DNA of 64,000 nucleotides from Pseudo-nitzschia pungens (GCA_037355855.1 CM074758.1:5119001-5183000), one strand, 5' to 3'; positions 40,701 to 54,039 are shown, counted from the first letter of the stretch. Translations and numbers: made by a program. Notes: a model not told the origin generated them from the sequence alone.

Positions 40701-43601
40701 TTGCCGCCCTGAAACCATTCTTTGCCTGGATTCCCATTGACAGGATTCATGCCACCTTTCAGAACTCCACTCAATACGGTTCCATGCCCAACAGTCCTGA
40801 CGGCAACCTTTTCAAGCGTTACAAAGCACCTCAACCTGCCATGAATGTCCGCCCCTTTAATGATGATGTCCTCTCCGATGCCATCTATTGTGACACCCCC
40901 GCCATTGATGGAGGTTCCAAAATGGCTCAACTCTTCTTTGGGCGCCTTTCCCACATCATCCACGTTGAACCCATGAAAACTACCGGTGAATTCCTTTCCT
41001 GCTTCCAGAATTTTGTTCGCACCTGGGGAAGACCACTTTGCCTGCTTTGTGACTCTGGAAAATACCAAGCCAGCAACCGTGTTCTTGACTACCTTCGCCT
41101 CCTCTGGATTCGGCTCTGGCAATCTGAACCATATTACCAACACCAAAACAAGTTTGAGCGACGCTATCAAACCTTTCTCCGCACTGTCAATCGTGTCATG
41201 GACCGCACTGGCACCCCCCCTCACCTGTGGTTCCACTGCATGCAATATATTGCTGGCTTACTCAACCATATCTCTGACCCCACTCTCCATGATCGTCAAC
41301 CCATTTTTGTTGCCACTGGCACTCTTGGTGACATCTCTGCCTACACCGCATTCTTTTGGTTCGAGCCTGTATACTTCAAAGTAGATGACTCCCCCTTTGG
41401 GTCTCCCACCGAACGCTTCGGGCATTTTGTTGGCCTCGCTGATCACGTCGGCAATGCCATGACCTTCAACATTTGGGTCCCTGACACCAACAAGATTGTC
41501 CCTCGGAGCAATGTCCGCACTGCATTAGATGCCTCTACTCGCAACCAACGTGCTGGCTCTTTCACTGATGATGCCTTCCTCGCCTGGCGTCAGCACCTCA
41601 ATTCCTCTCACCTACCCACTGCCTCTGGTGACACCCCGTCTCGCACTGCGTCTGACCCCCCTCCTGTCTCACCTGCTTCCTCTTCTGTTTATCGTGCCTC
41701 TGACACTTATGCCCAGATTGATGGCAAATGGCAAATTGTTCCAATCAAGCACAACTACTATGGGGAGATGGGTGATGCACCTTTCCATCAGGTTGTCTAC
41801 ACCAAAGACAAAACGGGTACTCCACGCCTTGAATCAGATTTTGGTGATCCTGAACTTGCTTATCTTGACACAAGCGTCTCCCCAGCTGATCCAAGCCTTG
41901 ATTACATTCCTGACACCGGTCCATCGAAGGTAGTTCTACTTGACCATGATGGCAATCCTGTATGCAACCAACATGGGGAGCTACAAACAATTGATGCCAT
42001 CCCTCCTGATGATCTCATTGGACGTTCCTTCCTCATTTCCAATCCTGATGGCACAAGGACCCGAACCACTGTTGTCAGCATTCTCGACAAGCTCCAAACG
42101 AACCCTGACCTCATCAAATTCAAATGCAACCACGACAATGACACTGTTGATGATGTCATTGCATACAATGACATCATGAATCACATCCATCGTGACGAAA
42201 CTCAAGAAGATGGCCCATTGTGGGCATTCAGACGCATTCTTGGACACCAAGGTCCATTGACTTATCGCCATCCCGACTACAAGGGAAGCCTTTACAATCT
42301 ATGGGTTGAATGGGAAAACATGGAACGTACTTTTGAACCACTCAACATAATGGCAGCTGATGACCCTGTCACTGTGGCACAATATGGCAAGGAACACAAC
42401 CTCTTACAAACCAGAGGATGGAAACGACTTCGGCGCATTGTCAAACTGGCCAAACGTACCAAACAGTTGGAGCGCCTCACCAAACAAGCCAAACTCAGAT
42501 CCTTCAACACCAGTCCCAAATACCAATATGGATTCCAAGTCCCCAACAATCATGAAGAAGCTGTCCAACTGGACATCCAGAATGGCAACACCAAATGGCA
42601 AGATGCCATCAAGCTTGAAATGCAACAACTCCATGACTATGACACCTTTATTGACAATGGACTTTTTGAAGCATCCAACATTCCTTCTGGATATCAACAA
42701 ATCAAAGTCCACATGATCTTCGCAGTCAAACATGATGGACGTCACAAGGCTAGACTTGTAGCCAATGGCAATCTCACAGATGTACCACTTGACAGCGTGT
42801 ATGCTGGTGTGGTGTCACTCCGAGGCCTTCGCATGTGCCTGTTTGCAGCTGAACTCAACTCCCTTGATGCATGGGGTACTGACATTGGAAATGCCTATTT
42901 AGAAGCCCTAACCTCTGAAAAGGTCTGCATCAAAGCAGGTCCAGAGTTTGGTCCACTCAAAGGTCACATGCTGCTTATCCACAAAGCTCTTTATGGCCTA
43001 CGCTCTTCTGGGAAATGTTTTGGTGATCTTCTCGCTGCCTGCCTCATTGAACAAGGTTTTGAACGGTCCAAGAATGAAGCTGAAATCTTCATGCGTCCTG
43101 GCGTTAACAAACATGGGGAGCCTGTTTATGAATATGTTGCAACCTATGTTGATGACCTTTGTGTATGCATGTCAGACCCAAACCAATTCCTCGAAGTCCT
43201 CCAAGCTGAACCCTACAACTTCAAACTCAAAGGTTCAGGACCTATGCAATTCCACCTTGGATGTGGTTTCACAAGAGACAAACATGGGATCCTCTGTATG
43301 GATCCATCCAAATTCATCTCCAAACTTGAAACCTCTTATCAGCAGATATTTGGATGCGCACCTAAAACAAGAGCACAGTCTCCACTTGAAGAAAATGACC
43401 ATCCTGAACTTGACACATCTGACTTCCTTGATGAAGAAGACACCAAGAAATACCAGAGCATGATTGGATCCCTCCAATGGCTTGTCACGATTGGGCGCTT
43501 TGATATTCAAACAGCTGTGATGACAATGTCTAGTTTCAGAGCCCAACCAAGACAAGGTCACTTGGAACGTGCAAAACGCATCTACGGTTATGTAACAAAG
43601 T
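37706..43601 (+). pseudogene. H Gag-Pol: Gag, protease, integrase, reverse transcriptase
   Basis: ATG at 37706. An in-frame TGA at 37958-37960 replaces a GGA that copia I keeps, so this copy is damaged early; beyond it the frame is open to the I border (about 1965 codons in all). Gag spans about residues 1-700. The protease motif is AMIDRGANGCIIG (Asp 717), with D-R-G-A instead of D-S-G-A. Integrase has Asp near 1068 (IDGGSKMAQLF), Asp 1116 (LLCDSGKY) and Glu 1151 (NKFERRY). Reverse transcriptase runs from HMIFAVKHDGRHKARLVANG through the catalytic YVDD at 1814 to RIYGYVTKL. RNase H is missing because I is inserted there. Confidence 0.9.
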
Positions 43602-44086
43602 TGTTAAATTGTAACCAAAATCGGTTTCGTTTGACAAACCCTTAACCCTACATACATTACATATGAACGCTCACACACTGCGCGTAAAGAAAACAAAATA
43701 TTTTCTACTGGGTTTACAGTACAAGAAAACAAGCAGCAGCAGCAACCACTCAGTAGAATTAACAAGACAGCAACGTCGAATTCCCGACAAGGTTGTTGTC
43801 CTCACATCTTTAGTTTAACTCTGATTTGAATACCTTGATACTTACATCCTGCTCCTTCAGCAGCTTCCTGTAGAACTACAAGCCTAAGATCTAACTGACT
43901 GAGCCCATAAGAGGTAGTTAGAATAGATCTGGTTGATCTTGCTCGATCGGCCGTAGTGGTGAATCCGAGACTATCGATAGAACAGACCGGCACCTCAACC
44001 GATTTGCACGCCTTTGCTCTTGCTGTATATCTCCAAGCTTGCCCTGGGATCTATCAGCTTAAACCAGTTTCAGCTACATTTTAACA
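43602..44086 (+). repeat. 5' LTR of copia I
   Basis: 485 bp, TGTTAAATTG...ACATTTTAACA. Confidence 0.9.
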
Positions 44087-44118
44087 GATTAACAGTCGCA
44101 AGCTTGTTGTAAGCTTGC
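44087..44118 (+). promoter_or_regulatory. Primer-binding site and stem-loop of copia I
   Basis: Same 17-nt site and 8-bp stem as in H (44098-44118, loop GTTGT). Confidence 0.7.
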
Positions 44119-45121
44119 AAAGCTGGAGATCTACAAACACCGAAAACTAACAAGAAACAACGACGACGAGGAAAAGACCGAATCGTCGTTGTTACAGTTA
44201 TAATCTATTATACTGGAACCCCAAGCCATAGGTTGGCAGGCCGTTCCAGGTATTATTGTCCTTCTTGTTATTGCGGATAAAACAGTGCAAACGGCATCTT
44301 CAAGCTCCAAGAATTGACGGAGAAAGAATTTTTCAAAATTCTTCTGCTGCTGCTGCACCATTTTCTTCGGCATTTCGTCACGCCATATCTCCGTTATTGC
44401 TGCTATCCCTGTAATTACTGCTGCGGCGTCTCAGAAGCCACAACGACGTTAACGACAGTGGAGCCTTTCGAACGACGACGGTGTTTAATTGCATAAAACA
44501 ACTGAATGACGACGGCGATTATCAAACGACGACGACGTTCCCCGCACGACAACAACGGCGCTTCGCAGCAACATATAACCTCCCACTGATAGATCTGTGT
44601 TCTCCGAATACAGCTGTATCTCCCTTTGTATCCACCAGGCAAATATATCTCTGTTCTTTTGCCCGAATACACCCCCTCGGATTTATCCACACCACAGCAC
44701 GAACGCCGTTTTCGAACGACAACGACGGCGTTTTCGACAGGCGACAACGGCGTTTCGAACAACAACGGCGACGGCGCTTTCGAACGGCAAAGCGCTCAGC
44801 AATACGCTCAGCAACTGCATAAAACGCTCAGCAACTGCTGTTTTAACCGTGTTTTCGAACGACAACAGCGCTTTCGAACAACAACGGTGTTTTAACGGTG
44901 TTTTCGAACGACAACGGCGTTTCGAACAACAACGGCGACGGCGCTTTCGAACGACAAAGCACTCAGCAATATTTAACCTCCACTGAGTTCACGAATACAG
45001 CTGCAATAACAACTGTATTCCTCCAGGCATATTATCTTCCTATTCTTGGATCTTATTCTATCCCTGGATCTTATCCTACTTCTGGATACTGGATCCTATA
45101 CCATCGAATTTCGGATATTCT
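44119..45121 (+). other. Leader of copia I with TTCGAA minisatellite
   Basis: No gene. The longest of the four arrays of TTCGAACGACAACGG-type units, about 44460-44955. Confidence 0.75.
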
Positions 45122-47227
45122 ATGCCATACCAAACCCGACAACGAGCTCCATTTCCTAATACCAACGAAGACACCTACCGTACCTTCCAATCTATTCAAA
45201 CTGCAGCTCGCACCCGATTCAACACGAACACGATGTCCGATGATCATGCAAGCACGAATACTAACGAGGCGAATGATGCATCCACCAATGACGGTGAATT
45301 CTTCCCCTCTTTTGACCCCCATGTCACACATATCCTTCGCCACTTCCTCAACATTCATACTGAGGACGGAGATATCATCTGTGACGCGCTTCGTTTTGGC
45401 GGCTGTACTACCTGGTCAGAATTCCGGTTCCTCTCTGCCGAACTCATCTCCTGTCTCCAATATCAAGACAACGGGAGACTTGTTTCCATTTCCCGCAGCC
45501 ATGCCTTTCGTCTCAATACGCTTGCTGCATACATGAATCACCTCACCGATACCATCAGTCCGGATGCCTCCCTGGACTTCGCCAACTACGATTCAGATGC
45601 CTTCATTGCCTTTCACCGCACCCATCGTCCCACACTCTCATCAACACAAACTGCACCAACCCACCAAATGAACACACATGACCAGACTTCCCGAACACAG
45701 CCCATCTCCTCTTCCCGTTTTGCCAAAACCGATGAACAACTCAAATACGAGAACTGGATCAAACGATCCCATGATGTCACTGTTTTTGATGTCCTCAAGA
45801 ATGACACTCGGTTTGAAACCTGGCTCACCGGCTTTCGTGCTCAACTTGCTGCATATGATTTTGATGTTGATCAGTTCCTTAACCCTGACTGGGATACCTC
45901 CACTCTCGACGGCTACCATCACAAACTCTTTCAGAAACAATGCACCTTCTTCTGGGTCCTTGTCCTTCGTGTCCTCAAGTCTGATCTCTCCCTCTCCTGT
46001 GTCCAAACCCACACACCCACCATGGACGGGCGGGCTGCTTATTTTGAGTACCTCAAACTCCGTGCATCCACCTTCACCCAAGAGTTTGACATTGCCAAAC
46101 AGACCCAAACCCTTCAATCCCTCAACCTTGGCTCATGGAAGGAATCCACTGTCAAATTTCTTACACACTGGTTTGATCAATATGACCTCTTATGCAAGAT
46201 GACAGCCCCCAAGTCCCCCATGCAATATCACATGCTTCGGACCCTCCTTCTCAATGCCTGTGCATATGACGCTCACCTCAGTGACCAGTTTTCCAAAGTG
46301 CCTCTTCCGTCATCTAGTGACCTTTCCCAAGGCAACGACACTGTTCACATCCTTAAACTCAAAACCACTCTCCTGGCTGAAGCCACCCGTTTGGACTCTC
46401 GTGCGACCCTCACTCTACCCACTTCTCGCAGCACCATTCGAGCCAACCTCCACGAAGCCTTCTCATTCCTTGACGCCTCTGAGTTGACTGATGACTTTAT
46501 GGAAGATGTCCAAACCTATGCCGCTTTCCGTGCATCTCAGCCACGTGCCCAGCCACGTGCCCCTGCTGATCCTAGCACACGCCTCCCGGAATCCTTCTGG
46601 ACAAGTCTCACACCTGACGGAATGGCCCTGTGGAGAAAGATGAATCCTGTGGATAAACGCAAATTCATTGCTGTTCTCAATCCCACCAAATTCCCTGACC
46701 TTCATTCTTTTTCCTCATCCACTCCAAAACCTGTTGGACGCAAAGCCTATGCACACTCCACCACCGATTTCCATCGTGGCCCATACACTACCCCTGCATA
46801 TCTCCCAGCTTCTACGACACTTCCTCCTGGTTCTGGTTCCCCTGAATCCTCTAGTGATCCTGCCACTGATGCCTCCGATGCTTTGGTCACTCAGTGGATT
46901 GCACGCCAACACGGTACCTCTCCCACTGGCTCATTCCAAGAACTTTCCAGCCGTTCCCCCACTCGAGGCCCCAACGGCAAGCAATCCGGCAATTCCCAAC
47001 TTCCACTTGCTTCTTCCTTGTCACCTGGTCACCCTGCCTGGCTCCTTGCCGACAACAAACCACGACAACCCACTCAACTTGTTGCCCGCATGGCTGATGG
47101 TTCCAGCTCCGTTGTTGCCCGTTTTGACGACCCTGTTGCCTGCCAGTCTGTCACCCATCTCCTTCAACAACACACCAGCCCCCACAACTGGTCAGCTTGC
47201 ATCCACCACACCTATTGCTGCAGTTAG
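45122..47227 (+). CDS. I Gag, ends at an in-frame TAG before the protease
   Basis: 701 codons from the ATG at 45122 to TAG at 47225-47227. It is close to the Gag part of H (RFETWLTGFRAQL, FFWVLVLRVLKSDLS, DALVTQWIARQHGT). At the TAG, H has CAG and reads on. Here the same frame resumes after the TAG with RFSTPNLAMIDRGANGCIIG, the protease motif, until transposon A cuts it at 47305. The TAG may be a point mutation or a readthrough signal; one copy cannot decide. Confidence 0.82.
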   Translation: MPYQTRQRAPFPNTNEDTYRTFQSIQTAARTRFNTNTMSDDHASTNTNEANDASTNDGEFFPSFDPHVTHILRHFLNIHTEDGDIICDALRFGGCTTWSEFRFLSAELISCLQYQDNGRLVSISRSHAFRLNTLAAYMNHLTDTISPDASLDFANYDSDAFIAFHRTHRPTLSSTQTAPTHQMNTHDQTSRTQPISSSRFAKTDEQLKYENWIKRSHDVTVFDVLKNDTRFETWLTGFRAQLAAYDFDVDQFLNPDWDTSTLDGYHHKLFQKQCTFFWVLVLRVLKSDLSLSCVQTHTPTMDGRAAYFEYLKLRASTFTQEFDIAKQTQTLQSLNLGSWKESTVKFLTHWFDQYDLLCKMTAPKSPMQYHMLRTLLLNACAYDAHLSDQFSKVPLPSSSDLSQGNDTVHILKLKTTLLAEATRLDSRATLTLPTSRSTIRANLHEAFSFLDASELTDDFMEDVQTYAAFRASQPRAQPRAPADPSTRLPESFWTSLTPDGMALWRKMNPVDKRKFIAVLNPTKFPDLHSFSSSTPKPVGRKAYAHSTTDFHRGPYTTPAYLPASTTLPPGSGSPESSSDPATDASDALVTQWIARQHGTSPTGSFQELSSRSPTRGPNGKQSGNSQLPLASSLSPGHPAWLLADNKPRQPTQLVARMADGSSSVVARFDDPVACQSVTHLLQQHTSPHNWSACIHHTYCCS

Positions 47228-47305
47228 GGTCGCTTTTCCACTCCCAACCTTGCCATGATTGATCGTGGTGCCAATGGATGTATCATTGGTAGAGATGCTT
47301 CCCTT

Positions 47306-47695
47306 CGTCCGAAAACTGTTTCGCGACCCATCGCGACCAATCGCGACCCGATCGCGACCCAATCGCGACTTGTCTAAAAAAAACACGACCCAAATTTTTT
47401 ATTTCACAACCTTTTTTCCATTATTCTCAACCACATTTCTCCCTTTTCTCAACTCCCCCAACGTGTCGACGGAAATGTCTTGTTCTAGACCCTGACATTC
47501 AGTCCCTCTTCACATTTTCATTCCATTTTACACATTTGACACACTTGACTCAACACAACAAATAATTTTTAATCCAATTTACTTCAATCACACCAAAGGG
47601 TTACGTCGTGCACCTTTGTGAACTTTTTTTTCAGTGGTGTCACATCACATACCGGTACCCCAGCTCAGAATCGCATCACAAAAACACACACCACC
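47306..47695 (+). promoter_or_regulatory. Left arm of A: TIR, TCGCGACC boxes, transposase leader
   Basis: Inverted repeat, then TCGCGACC/TCGCGACT boxes at 10-11-bp spacing to about 47370, then AT-rich leader to the transposase ATG (CACCATG). Confidence 0.7.
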
Positions 47696-49984
47696 ATGCC
47701 GAAAGCTTCCTCCGACCCAAGGCACTTTGCCAATGAGCCCAGAATACCCAAGACATTCCATTGTCGCAACTGCATTGCCTCTGGAAGAAGAAGAAAATCA
47801 CAGCAATCCTTCAAGGGATACAAACAAGAATCGAGCCACTTTCACACCTACCGATACGTATCTCAAGGCCTCTCCAGGCATCTCTATTCCAACATTGATT
47901 GCCGAACTTATTATGTTAAGAACGATCTTATGGATTTTATTTCTTCTGCGAAAGCAGAAGTCACCCTCCCTTTGGTCCGACACACACCATCTCAGTATGG
48001 ACTGACAATGACACAGAATGGACCACAAATCCCCCCCTCCCTTGCCAAAACGAACACCGCCGCAACAACTTCTATCCATACCTCACTCAATCCTCAAGTG
48101 ATCGCCAATGTATTCATCCCACCCATGGACAGACAGGCAATCGTATCGCATATGGCTGAAAATGAGGAACAAATGAATGCAATCGAATTCGCTGTTGATG
48201 CCTCAGACCATTTTGATGCCAGTTCCGACACCGCCACCGAAGTATCTGATTCCGAACTCATGAAAAGCACCACCATTTCCATAAACGAAAGAGAGGAAAC
48301 ATTCCGGAATCGCACTCTGTTCCCACCCCGTCCGGAACTTATTGCTGAAATCAACCTCCTCAACATTATATCACAATACAAGCTACCTCTTTCCACTTAT
48401 CAAACCATTTTCAATTGGGCAAAAGACAGCAACAATCTTCCCGGTTTTGATTTCAAGGTTACACCAACAAGAAAACGTGATGCCATTTTCCAAGAAATAA
48501 AAAAAAATCTTGGCATATCTTCCGAACCAAAATTTGAGCCCAAAATTGTGAATTGGCTTCCCGACAACAAACCTGCTCAAATATATGTCCGCTCTTTTCT
48601 GGATGCTTTGTATTCCCTTCTGTCGAACCCAGATTTAATGATGGAAGAAAATTTGTCATTCCCCAACAGCAACACCCCCTTGTCACCAGAGCATTTCCCG
48701 GTTCGAACTGATTCCTGTCCCATCACAGAGTTGCATCACGGATCATGGTGGTCGGATTCCTGGAGATCCCTTTGCATAGAAGAAAATTCTGAAATCCTTG
48801 TTCCCATCATTTTTTACATGGATGGAATTAGCTTGGATGCGCATGGAAGACTATCACTGACTCCACTCAACATGACCCTAGGCATATTCAACATTGAAAC
48901 CAGGAAAAGGCCGGAAGCATGGACAACAATCTATTTTCATCCTGACTCTGATTTGGAGAGCATTCACCATTCAAGAAAACCATCTCCAAAAGAATCAATC
49001 CAAAACCTCCATAATGCCCTAGAAGTGGCGCTCCGATCTTTCAAAGAAGCATGTGAGTCCACCCACGAAGGCATCCAATGGGATTTTCTCCCTTATGCCG
49101 GCCAATTGTGGCCAGTCAAAATGAAATTTGCAATAGCCTATGTCATCGGTGACACCGAACTGCATGATAAATTATGTGGCAAATATGGTTCCCGGTCGGG
49201 TGGTGTACAAAAGCTTTGCCGACACTGTAACTGTTCCACCAAGGACATAAATATTCCATCAGCACAACAAACAGCCTCTCTTTGGGTCCCATCAGATTTT
49301 CATACATTTCCAGACTCAGATGCCACCACCACCAAGGAATATTTCAACAATATTTCTCACCACCAAATCAGAAATGCATTCCACAGTCTCAACTTTGGTA
49401 CCAATGTAAACAATATCCACCTAGCCACGCCCGGTGAATGCCTCCACATGCACCAGCTGGGGTGTGCCAAACGAGAGGTAGAATCCCTGGAGCAACTGAT
49501 GAAGGGTTCAATACCATGCCCGTATGCTGATCACCTAAAGACCGGTGTTTCCACAGTAAATACAATTGGGCATGTCTCTCAAAAATATGGAGCCCTACTC
49601 TCAAGGCAGTCGGATCGTGACTTTCCCAGAACTAAATTCAGCTCCAATCTTCTGTCTGTCACTAAAAAGGAGGGGCACGATTACAGTGGTATGCTGATTT
49701 CGATTCTACTAACATTGGTTTCTGAATCCGGCAATGCAGTTTTGAGCGACCCCTCATTTGTGAAGAAACATATTGATGTCATCGAACAAATCATCTCAAT
49801 GGAAGAATTTCTCAAACACGGCCGGCCTACCACAAAGTGCCTCAAAAATCTTCCCAAAACCATTATTCATTTCCTCAACTCTATCAATGGCACCTGCCTT
49901 AGGAAGGGAATGGGAACAAAACTGATCAAAAATCACCTCTACTTTCACATTCCAAAGTACATCAGTCTGTGGGGTCCAACATTA
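47696..49984 (+). pseudogene. Transposase of A, first 763 codons
   Basis: An open frame from the ATG at 47696 to the B insertion point, which falls on a codon boundary; the protein continues at 62884 in the same frame (total about 1066 residues). The N-terminus has a Cys/His cluster (CRNC at about 23-26 to HLYSNIDC). The core has YMDGISLDAHGRLSLTPLNM with a likely catalytic Asp at 376, KRPEAWTTIYFHPD, then a Cys/His insertion LCGKY...LCRHCNC (about 493-520) and PGECLHMHQLGC (about 580) that may hold the catalytic Glu. These resemble Tnp2/Plavaka/KDZ-type CMC transposases; the 2-bp TSDs agree. Family placement is from memory. Confidence 0.75.
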
Positions 49985-50479
49985 CGTCCGAAAACTGGTT
50001 CGCGACCCCTCCCAAGAATTTATTTAGGGGGGTCGCGATTTATTCCTGGCTCATTTTGACGTAGCTCAATTCCTAGCTCTCTCGCGATTCGCAACCTCAA
50101 TCGCGACCCAGTAACTACCTCAATTACGAAAATTATGAGAAAAAAAAATAAAATTCATACTCGACCCAAATTTTTTTTCAATCTGACTCATTATTACCGA
50201 CCCTACCATCATTATATATTATGAGACTGTTGCAGAAATTCACTCCCAAAAATTGATTTCTCATCCCGACACAAAGTATTTCCCATCACACCCCTCAAGA
50301 AATTCATAACAAAAATCACAATTATTACACGAAGCCCAGGAATCGCGACCCCCATGAAAAAAAATTTTGAAACGCTATGATGCAAAATATAAGTCTTTCT
50401 TTTGATAAATATTGATATTGCTCTAATAATTGTTTATTCTCTGTTCAATTTTCTCACACACGCACACACAAATTTTGGT
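49985..50479 (-). promoter_or_regulatory. Right arm of B
   Basis: Inverted repeat at 49985-50008, then AT-rich arm homologous to the right ends of D and C. A second GTCGCGA box is about 45 bp inside. Confidence 0.7.
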
Positions 50480-50765
50480 TCGTTAAAAGAGGTCGTCGTC
50501 CTTGAAATCATCGTCGCTCTTCATTTCGATCGTCCTTGTCTTCGTCGTCCTTGAAGTCGTCGTTGCTTCTCGCTTCGATCGTCTTCGTCCTCCCTGAAGT
50601 CGTCGTTGCTCTTCGCTCCAAATTGCCTTCCTCTTCGTCGTCCTCCCTGAAATCGTCGTCCTCTCTGAAATTGTCGTTGCTCTTCGCTTCGATTGTCTTC
50701 GTCGTCCTCTCTGAAATCGTCGTTGCTCTTCGCTTCGATCGTCGTCGTCGTCCATATTTGTCTTG
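50480..50765. repeat. TCGTCGTTGCTCTTCGCTTC minisatellite in B
   Basis: About seven units of roughly 35-45 bp (TCGTCGTTGCTCTTCGCTTCGATCGTC type). The same unit occurs at 53800-53990, 58425-58560, 61600-61890 and 63860-64000. Confidence 0.88.
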
Positions 50766-51474
50766 TGATCGCAATATGTGTCAGTTGCCCCGTCGCATCA
50801 TTTTTCGCATCATTTTTCAGTTGCCCTGTCGCATTACTAAAGTTGATTCTTCCCTATCAGTAGCAAGCAGGCAACTCAATTCAGAATTAGAACAATTGAA
50901 ATCCATTATCAATACCCCAGATCTTGATGTGCTTCACTCACCGTTGCATTATATTTCATTTGCCGTTGCATCCTATTTCATCAGCAGTTGCGGTCGCCTC
51001 CCTATCAGGAGCAAGCAGGCAAGTCAATGATGCACAGTTAGACAAATCAAAATCCATGATTAAGTAATACCTCCTCCAACCTTGATGTGGTTCACTTACC
51101 ATTTCCATCTCATTATATTTCAGTTGCCGTCTTTCTTGTTCCATTTCGACCCCAAATTATGTGAAGTAAGATTTACGACACATGCATTTTCTGTCATGCA
51201 TTTATTTGCTGAGAATTGATTTCTTCTACATGATAGCAGTAGAGTTACTACTAGTAGTATGTACCGTACTGAAGTAATAGTAGAAACCAGTAGAAACCTG
51301 ATGGTGGTATCATTGCGCGCCACCTAAACCATAGAGAGCCAGCCCCGCTGCGCCATAATTTTGGACTACCTCTTATGTACTACTACCTACGCACTGCAGT
51401 AGTATGTAGCAGCAGTGTATAACTGTGGTACTACTACTACAAGCAGCAAGAATAGTACTACCTCAGTGAATATA
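50766..51474. other. Spacer in B
   Basis: Homologous to 19000-19505 of D in reverse. A few degenerate GCGACGGGGCAACTG units, no gene. Confidence 0.65.
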
Positions 51475-52905
51475 CCATCAAATCAAATATCTGAATGAAT
51501 GTGGTCAATCTTTGTGTGATTCCAATGTGAATATTTCTCATCCTATGCATGGGCAAGAGTATGCAAAAAGAAGTATTCAAAAATCACCTATAATTTGGGT
51601 GTCACCACTGAATAATTAATATTTGGTCCACTACTGTAGAATTTACTAGAAAATACTGTAAAATCACATATCTGAATGAATCTGGCCAATAGTTGTGTGA
51701 TTCCAGTGTGAATATTCCTCATCCTATGCATGGGCAAGAGTATGCAAAAAGAAGTATTCAAAAATCACCTATAATTTGGGTGTCACCACTGAATAATTAA
51801 TATTTGGTCCACTACTGTGGAATTTACTAGAAAATACTGTAAAATCACATATCTGAATGAATGTGGCCAATCTTTGTGTGATTCCAGTGTGAATATTCCT
51901 CATCCTATGCATGGTCAAGAGTATGCAAAAAGAAGTATTCAAAAATCACCTATAATTTGGGTGTCACCACTGAATAATTAATATTTGGTCCACTTCTGGA
52001 AAATTCACTAGAAAAAAGTACCAAATCACATATCTGAATGAATGTGGCCAATCTTTGTGTGATTCCAGTGTGAATATACCTCATCCTATGCATGGGCAAG
52101 ACTATTCAAAAAGAAGTATTCAAAAATCACCTATAATTTGGGTGTCACCACTGAATAATTAATATTTGGTCCACTACTGCAGAATTTACTAGAAAAAAGT
52201 ACCAAATCAAATATCTGAACAAATCTGGCCAATATTTGTGTGATTCCAATGTGAATATTCCTCATACTGTGCATGGGCAAGAGTATTCAAAAAGAAGTAT
52301 TCCATAATCATTGAAAGTTTGGATGTCACCACTGAATAATTAATATTTGGCCCAGTACTGCGGCATGTACTAGAAAATACTGTAAAATCAAATATCTGAA
52401 TGAATGTGGCCAATCTTTGTGTGATTCCAGTGTGAATATTTCTCATCCTATCCATGGGCAAGAGTATGCAAAAAGAAGTATTCAAAAATCACCAATAATT
52501 TGGATGGCACCACTGAATAATCAATATTTGGCCCAGTACCTCAGCATTTAGTAGAAAATACTCTAAAATCAAATATCTGAATGAATCTGGCCAATCTGTG
52601 TGTGATTCCAGTGTGAATATTTCTCATCCTGTGCATGGGGAAGAGTATTCAAAAAGAAGTATTCAAAAATCACCAATAATTTGGATGTCACCACTGAATA
52701 ATTAAAATATTTGGTCCACTACTGCGGAATCTACTAGAAAAAAGTACCAAATCACATATCTGAATGATTCTGGCCAATATTTGTGTGATTCCAGTGTGAA
52801 TATACCTCATCCTATCCATGGGTAAGAGTATTCAAAAAGAAGTATTCAAAAATCACCAATGGTATGGATGTCACCACTGAATAATTAATATTTGGTTGAA
52901 TAGCT
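51475..52905. repeat. 181-bp satellite array in B, about 8 units
   Basis: TGTCACCACTGAATAATT recurs about every 181 bp (near 51600, 51781, 51961, 52143, 52325, 52690 and 52872). It is the inverted version of the array in D. Confidence 0.95.
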
Positions 52906-54039
52906 GAATAGCTCACTTATTGTGACATGTACTTCGCAGCCAAAATATTGCTATCGAATCGTGATGTAGCAAAAGACACTCCCATGATGAGACTTGAACT
53001 GGCAACACCACATTCTGTGCACCCAATGGTGCCACTATTACTATCTCGTACTGACAGAAGGTTGTTCTCTCTATGTTATAATGCTACTACGATCTATATG
53101 TACCACCAAGTACTCGAAACCTACACATCCCCTGCCTATGCATACATACGTACTACTAGGTACTATGTATGCAGACATGTCATTTTTTCTTTTACTAAGA
53201 CTGTAGACTTAGTACTGTAATCTACGTACATTGCTGTCATTTTTTCCAGTCAGCCTGTACAAACAGTACTGTTACCTACGTATATTATGTGCATCATCGT
53301 GGTGAAGTGGTGAATTTTGTTGTTCGATTTTCCGCCCCACATCTCCCTCGCGGCGAATGTGTCATAATTTTCATTTTCGACAGATGTGTCATAATTTTCA
53401 TTTTTCAGCGTTGGAATTTTCTGGCCGGTCCAGTTTAAAGTGAACCGCGAGGCGCCTGGTACCATCTTGGAGAGACAAACGGCAAAGAAAGTATAGAACT
53501 GATCACTCTTGAAATCCTTGTTACCGTTTTCTTTTGCTATCAAGGTAGGGTGGGCTGCAGTCCTTGAATCACCTGGCTTACCCAGATATCTACGAGTACG
53601 ACGCGCGAACGAACCTGCAGAGGACGACAAAGACGATCGGAACAACGAAGACCAAAGACACTAAAAGGTACGACGAAGGTACGATCGTAGAAGAGGGGGA
53701 CGACGATGACGAGCGAGCTGAGGACGACGACCGGGACGACGCCGACGACGGGGACGACGATGACGACTAACCGCCCGTTGTTTATTTTGTACAACCACAC
53801 ACAGATCGTAGCAAAGAGCAACGACGAAGACGATCGAAGCGAAGAGCAACGACGACTTCAAGGACAACAAACACGATCGAAACGAAGAGCAACGACGATT
53901 TCAAGGACGACGGCGACGATCGAAACGAAGAGCAATGACGATTTCAAGGACGACGACGACGAGGGGAACGACGATCGACCGATACGATTGAAAGACGGCG
54001 ATAGTTCTTTAAAAATATTCTCGTGTATTATCCCCCCTG
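52906..54039. other. Middle of B: single-copy sequence and GA-rich repeat
   Basis: Conserved with D and C in reverse: a B-box-like GACTTGAACTGGC near 52988, CCTGGCTTACCCAGAT near 53570, and GACGACGA-rich repeat at about 53690-53990. No gene accepted. Confidence 0.65.

Larger units (their letters stand above)
36431..43601 (+). mobile_element. Copia element H, gag-pol, interrupted by copia I
   Basis: 5' LTR 36431-36904 (474 bp), leader, and gag-pol cut at 43601 near the end of reverse transcriptase. The Pol order, protease-integrase-reverse transcriptase, is that of Ty1/copia. The 3' part and 3' LTR are not in the window, because I and its nested load lie in between. CAAAA (36426-36430) is the left target flank. 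Confidence 0.88.
43602..47305 (+). mobile_element. Copia element I, left part, interrupted by DNA transposon A
   Basis: 5' LTR (485 bp), leader, gag and the first 26 codons of the protease region, then transposon A. It lies in the pol of H. Its LTR differs in length and sequence from H's, so it is not H's 3' LTR. The right part is outside the window. Confidence 0.85.

Noticed and set aside
43602..44086. 3' LTR of copia H
   Set aside because: It differs in length (485 against 474) and sequence, and is followed by primer site, leader and gag of a new element.
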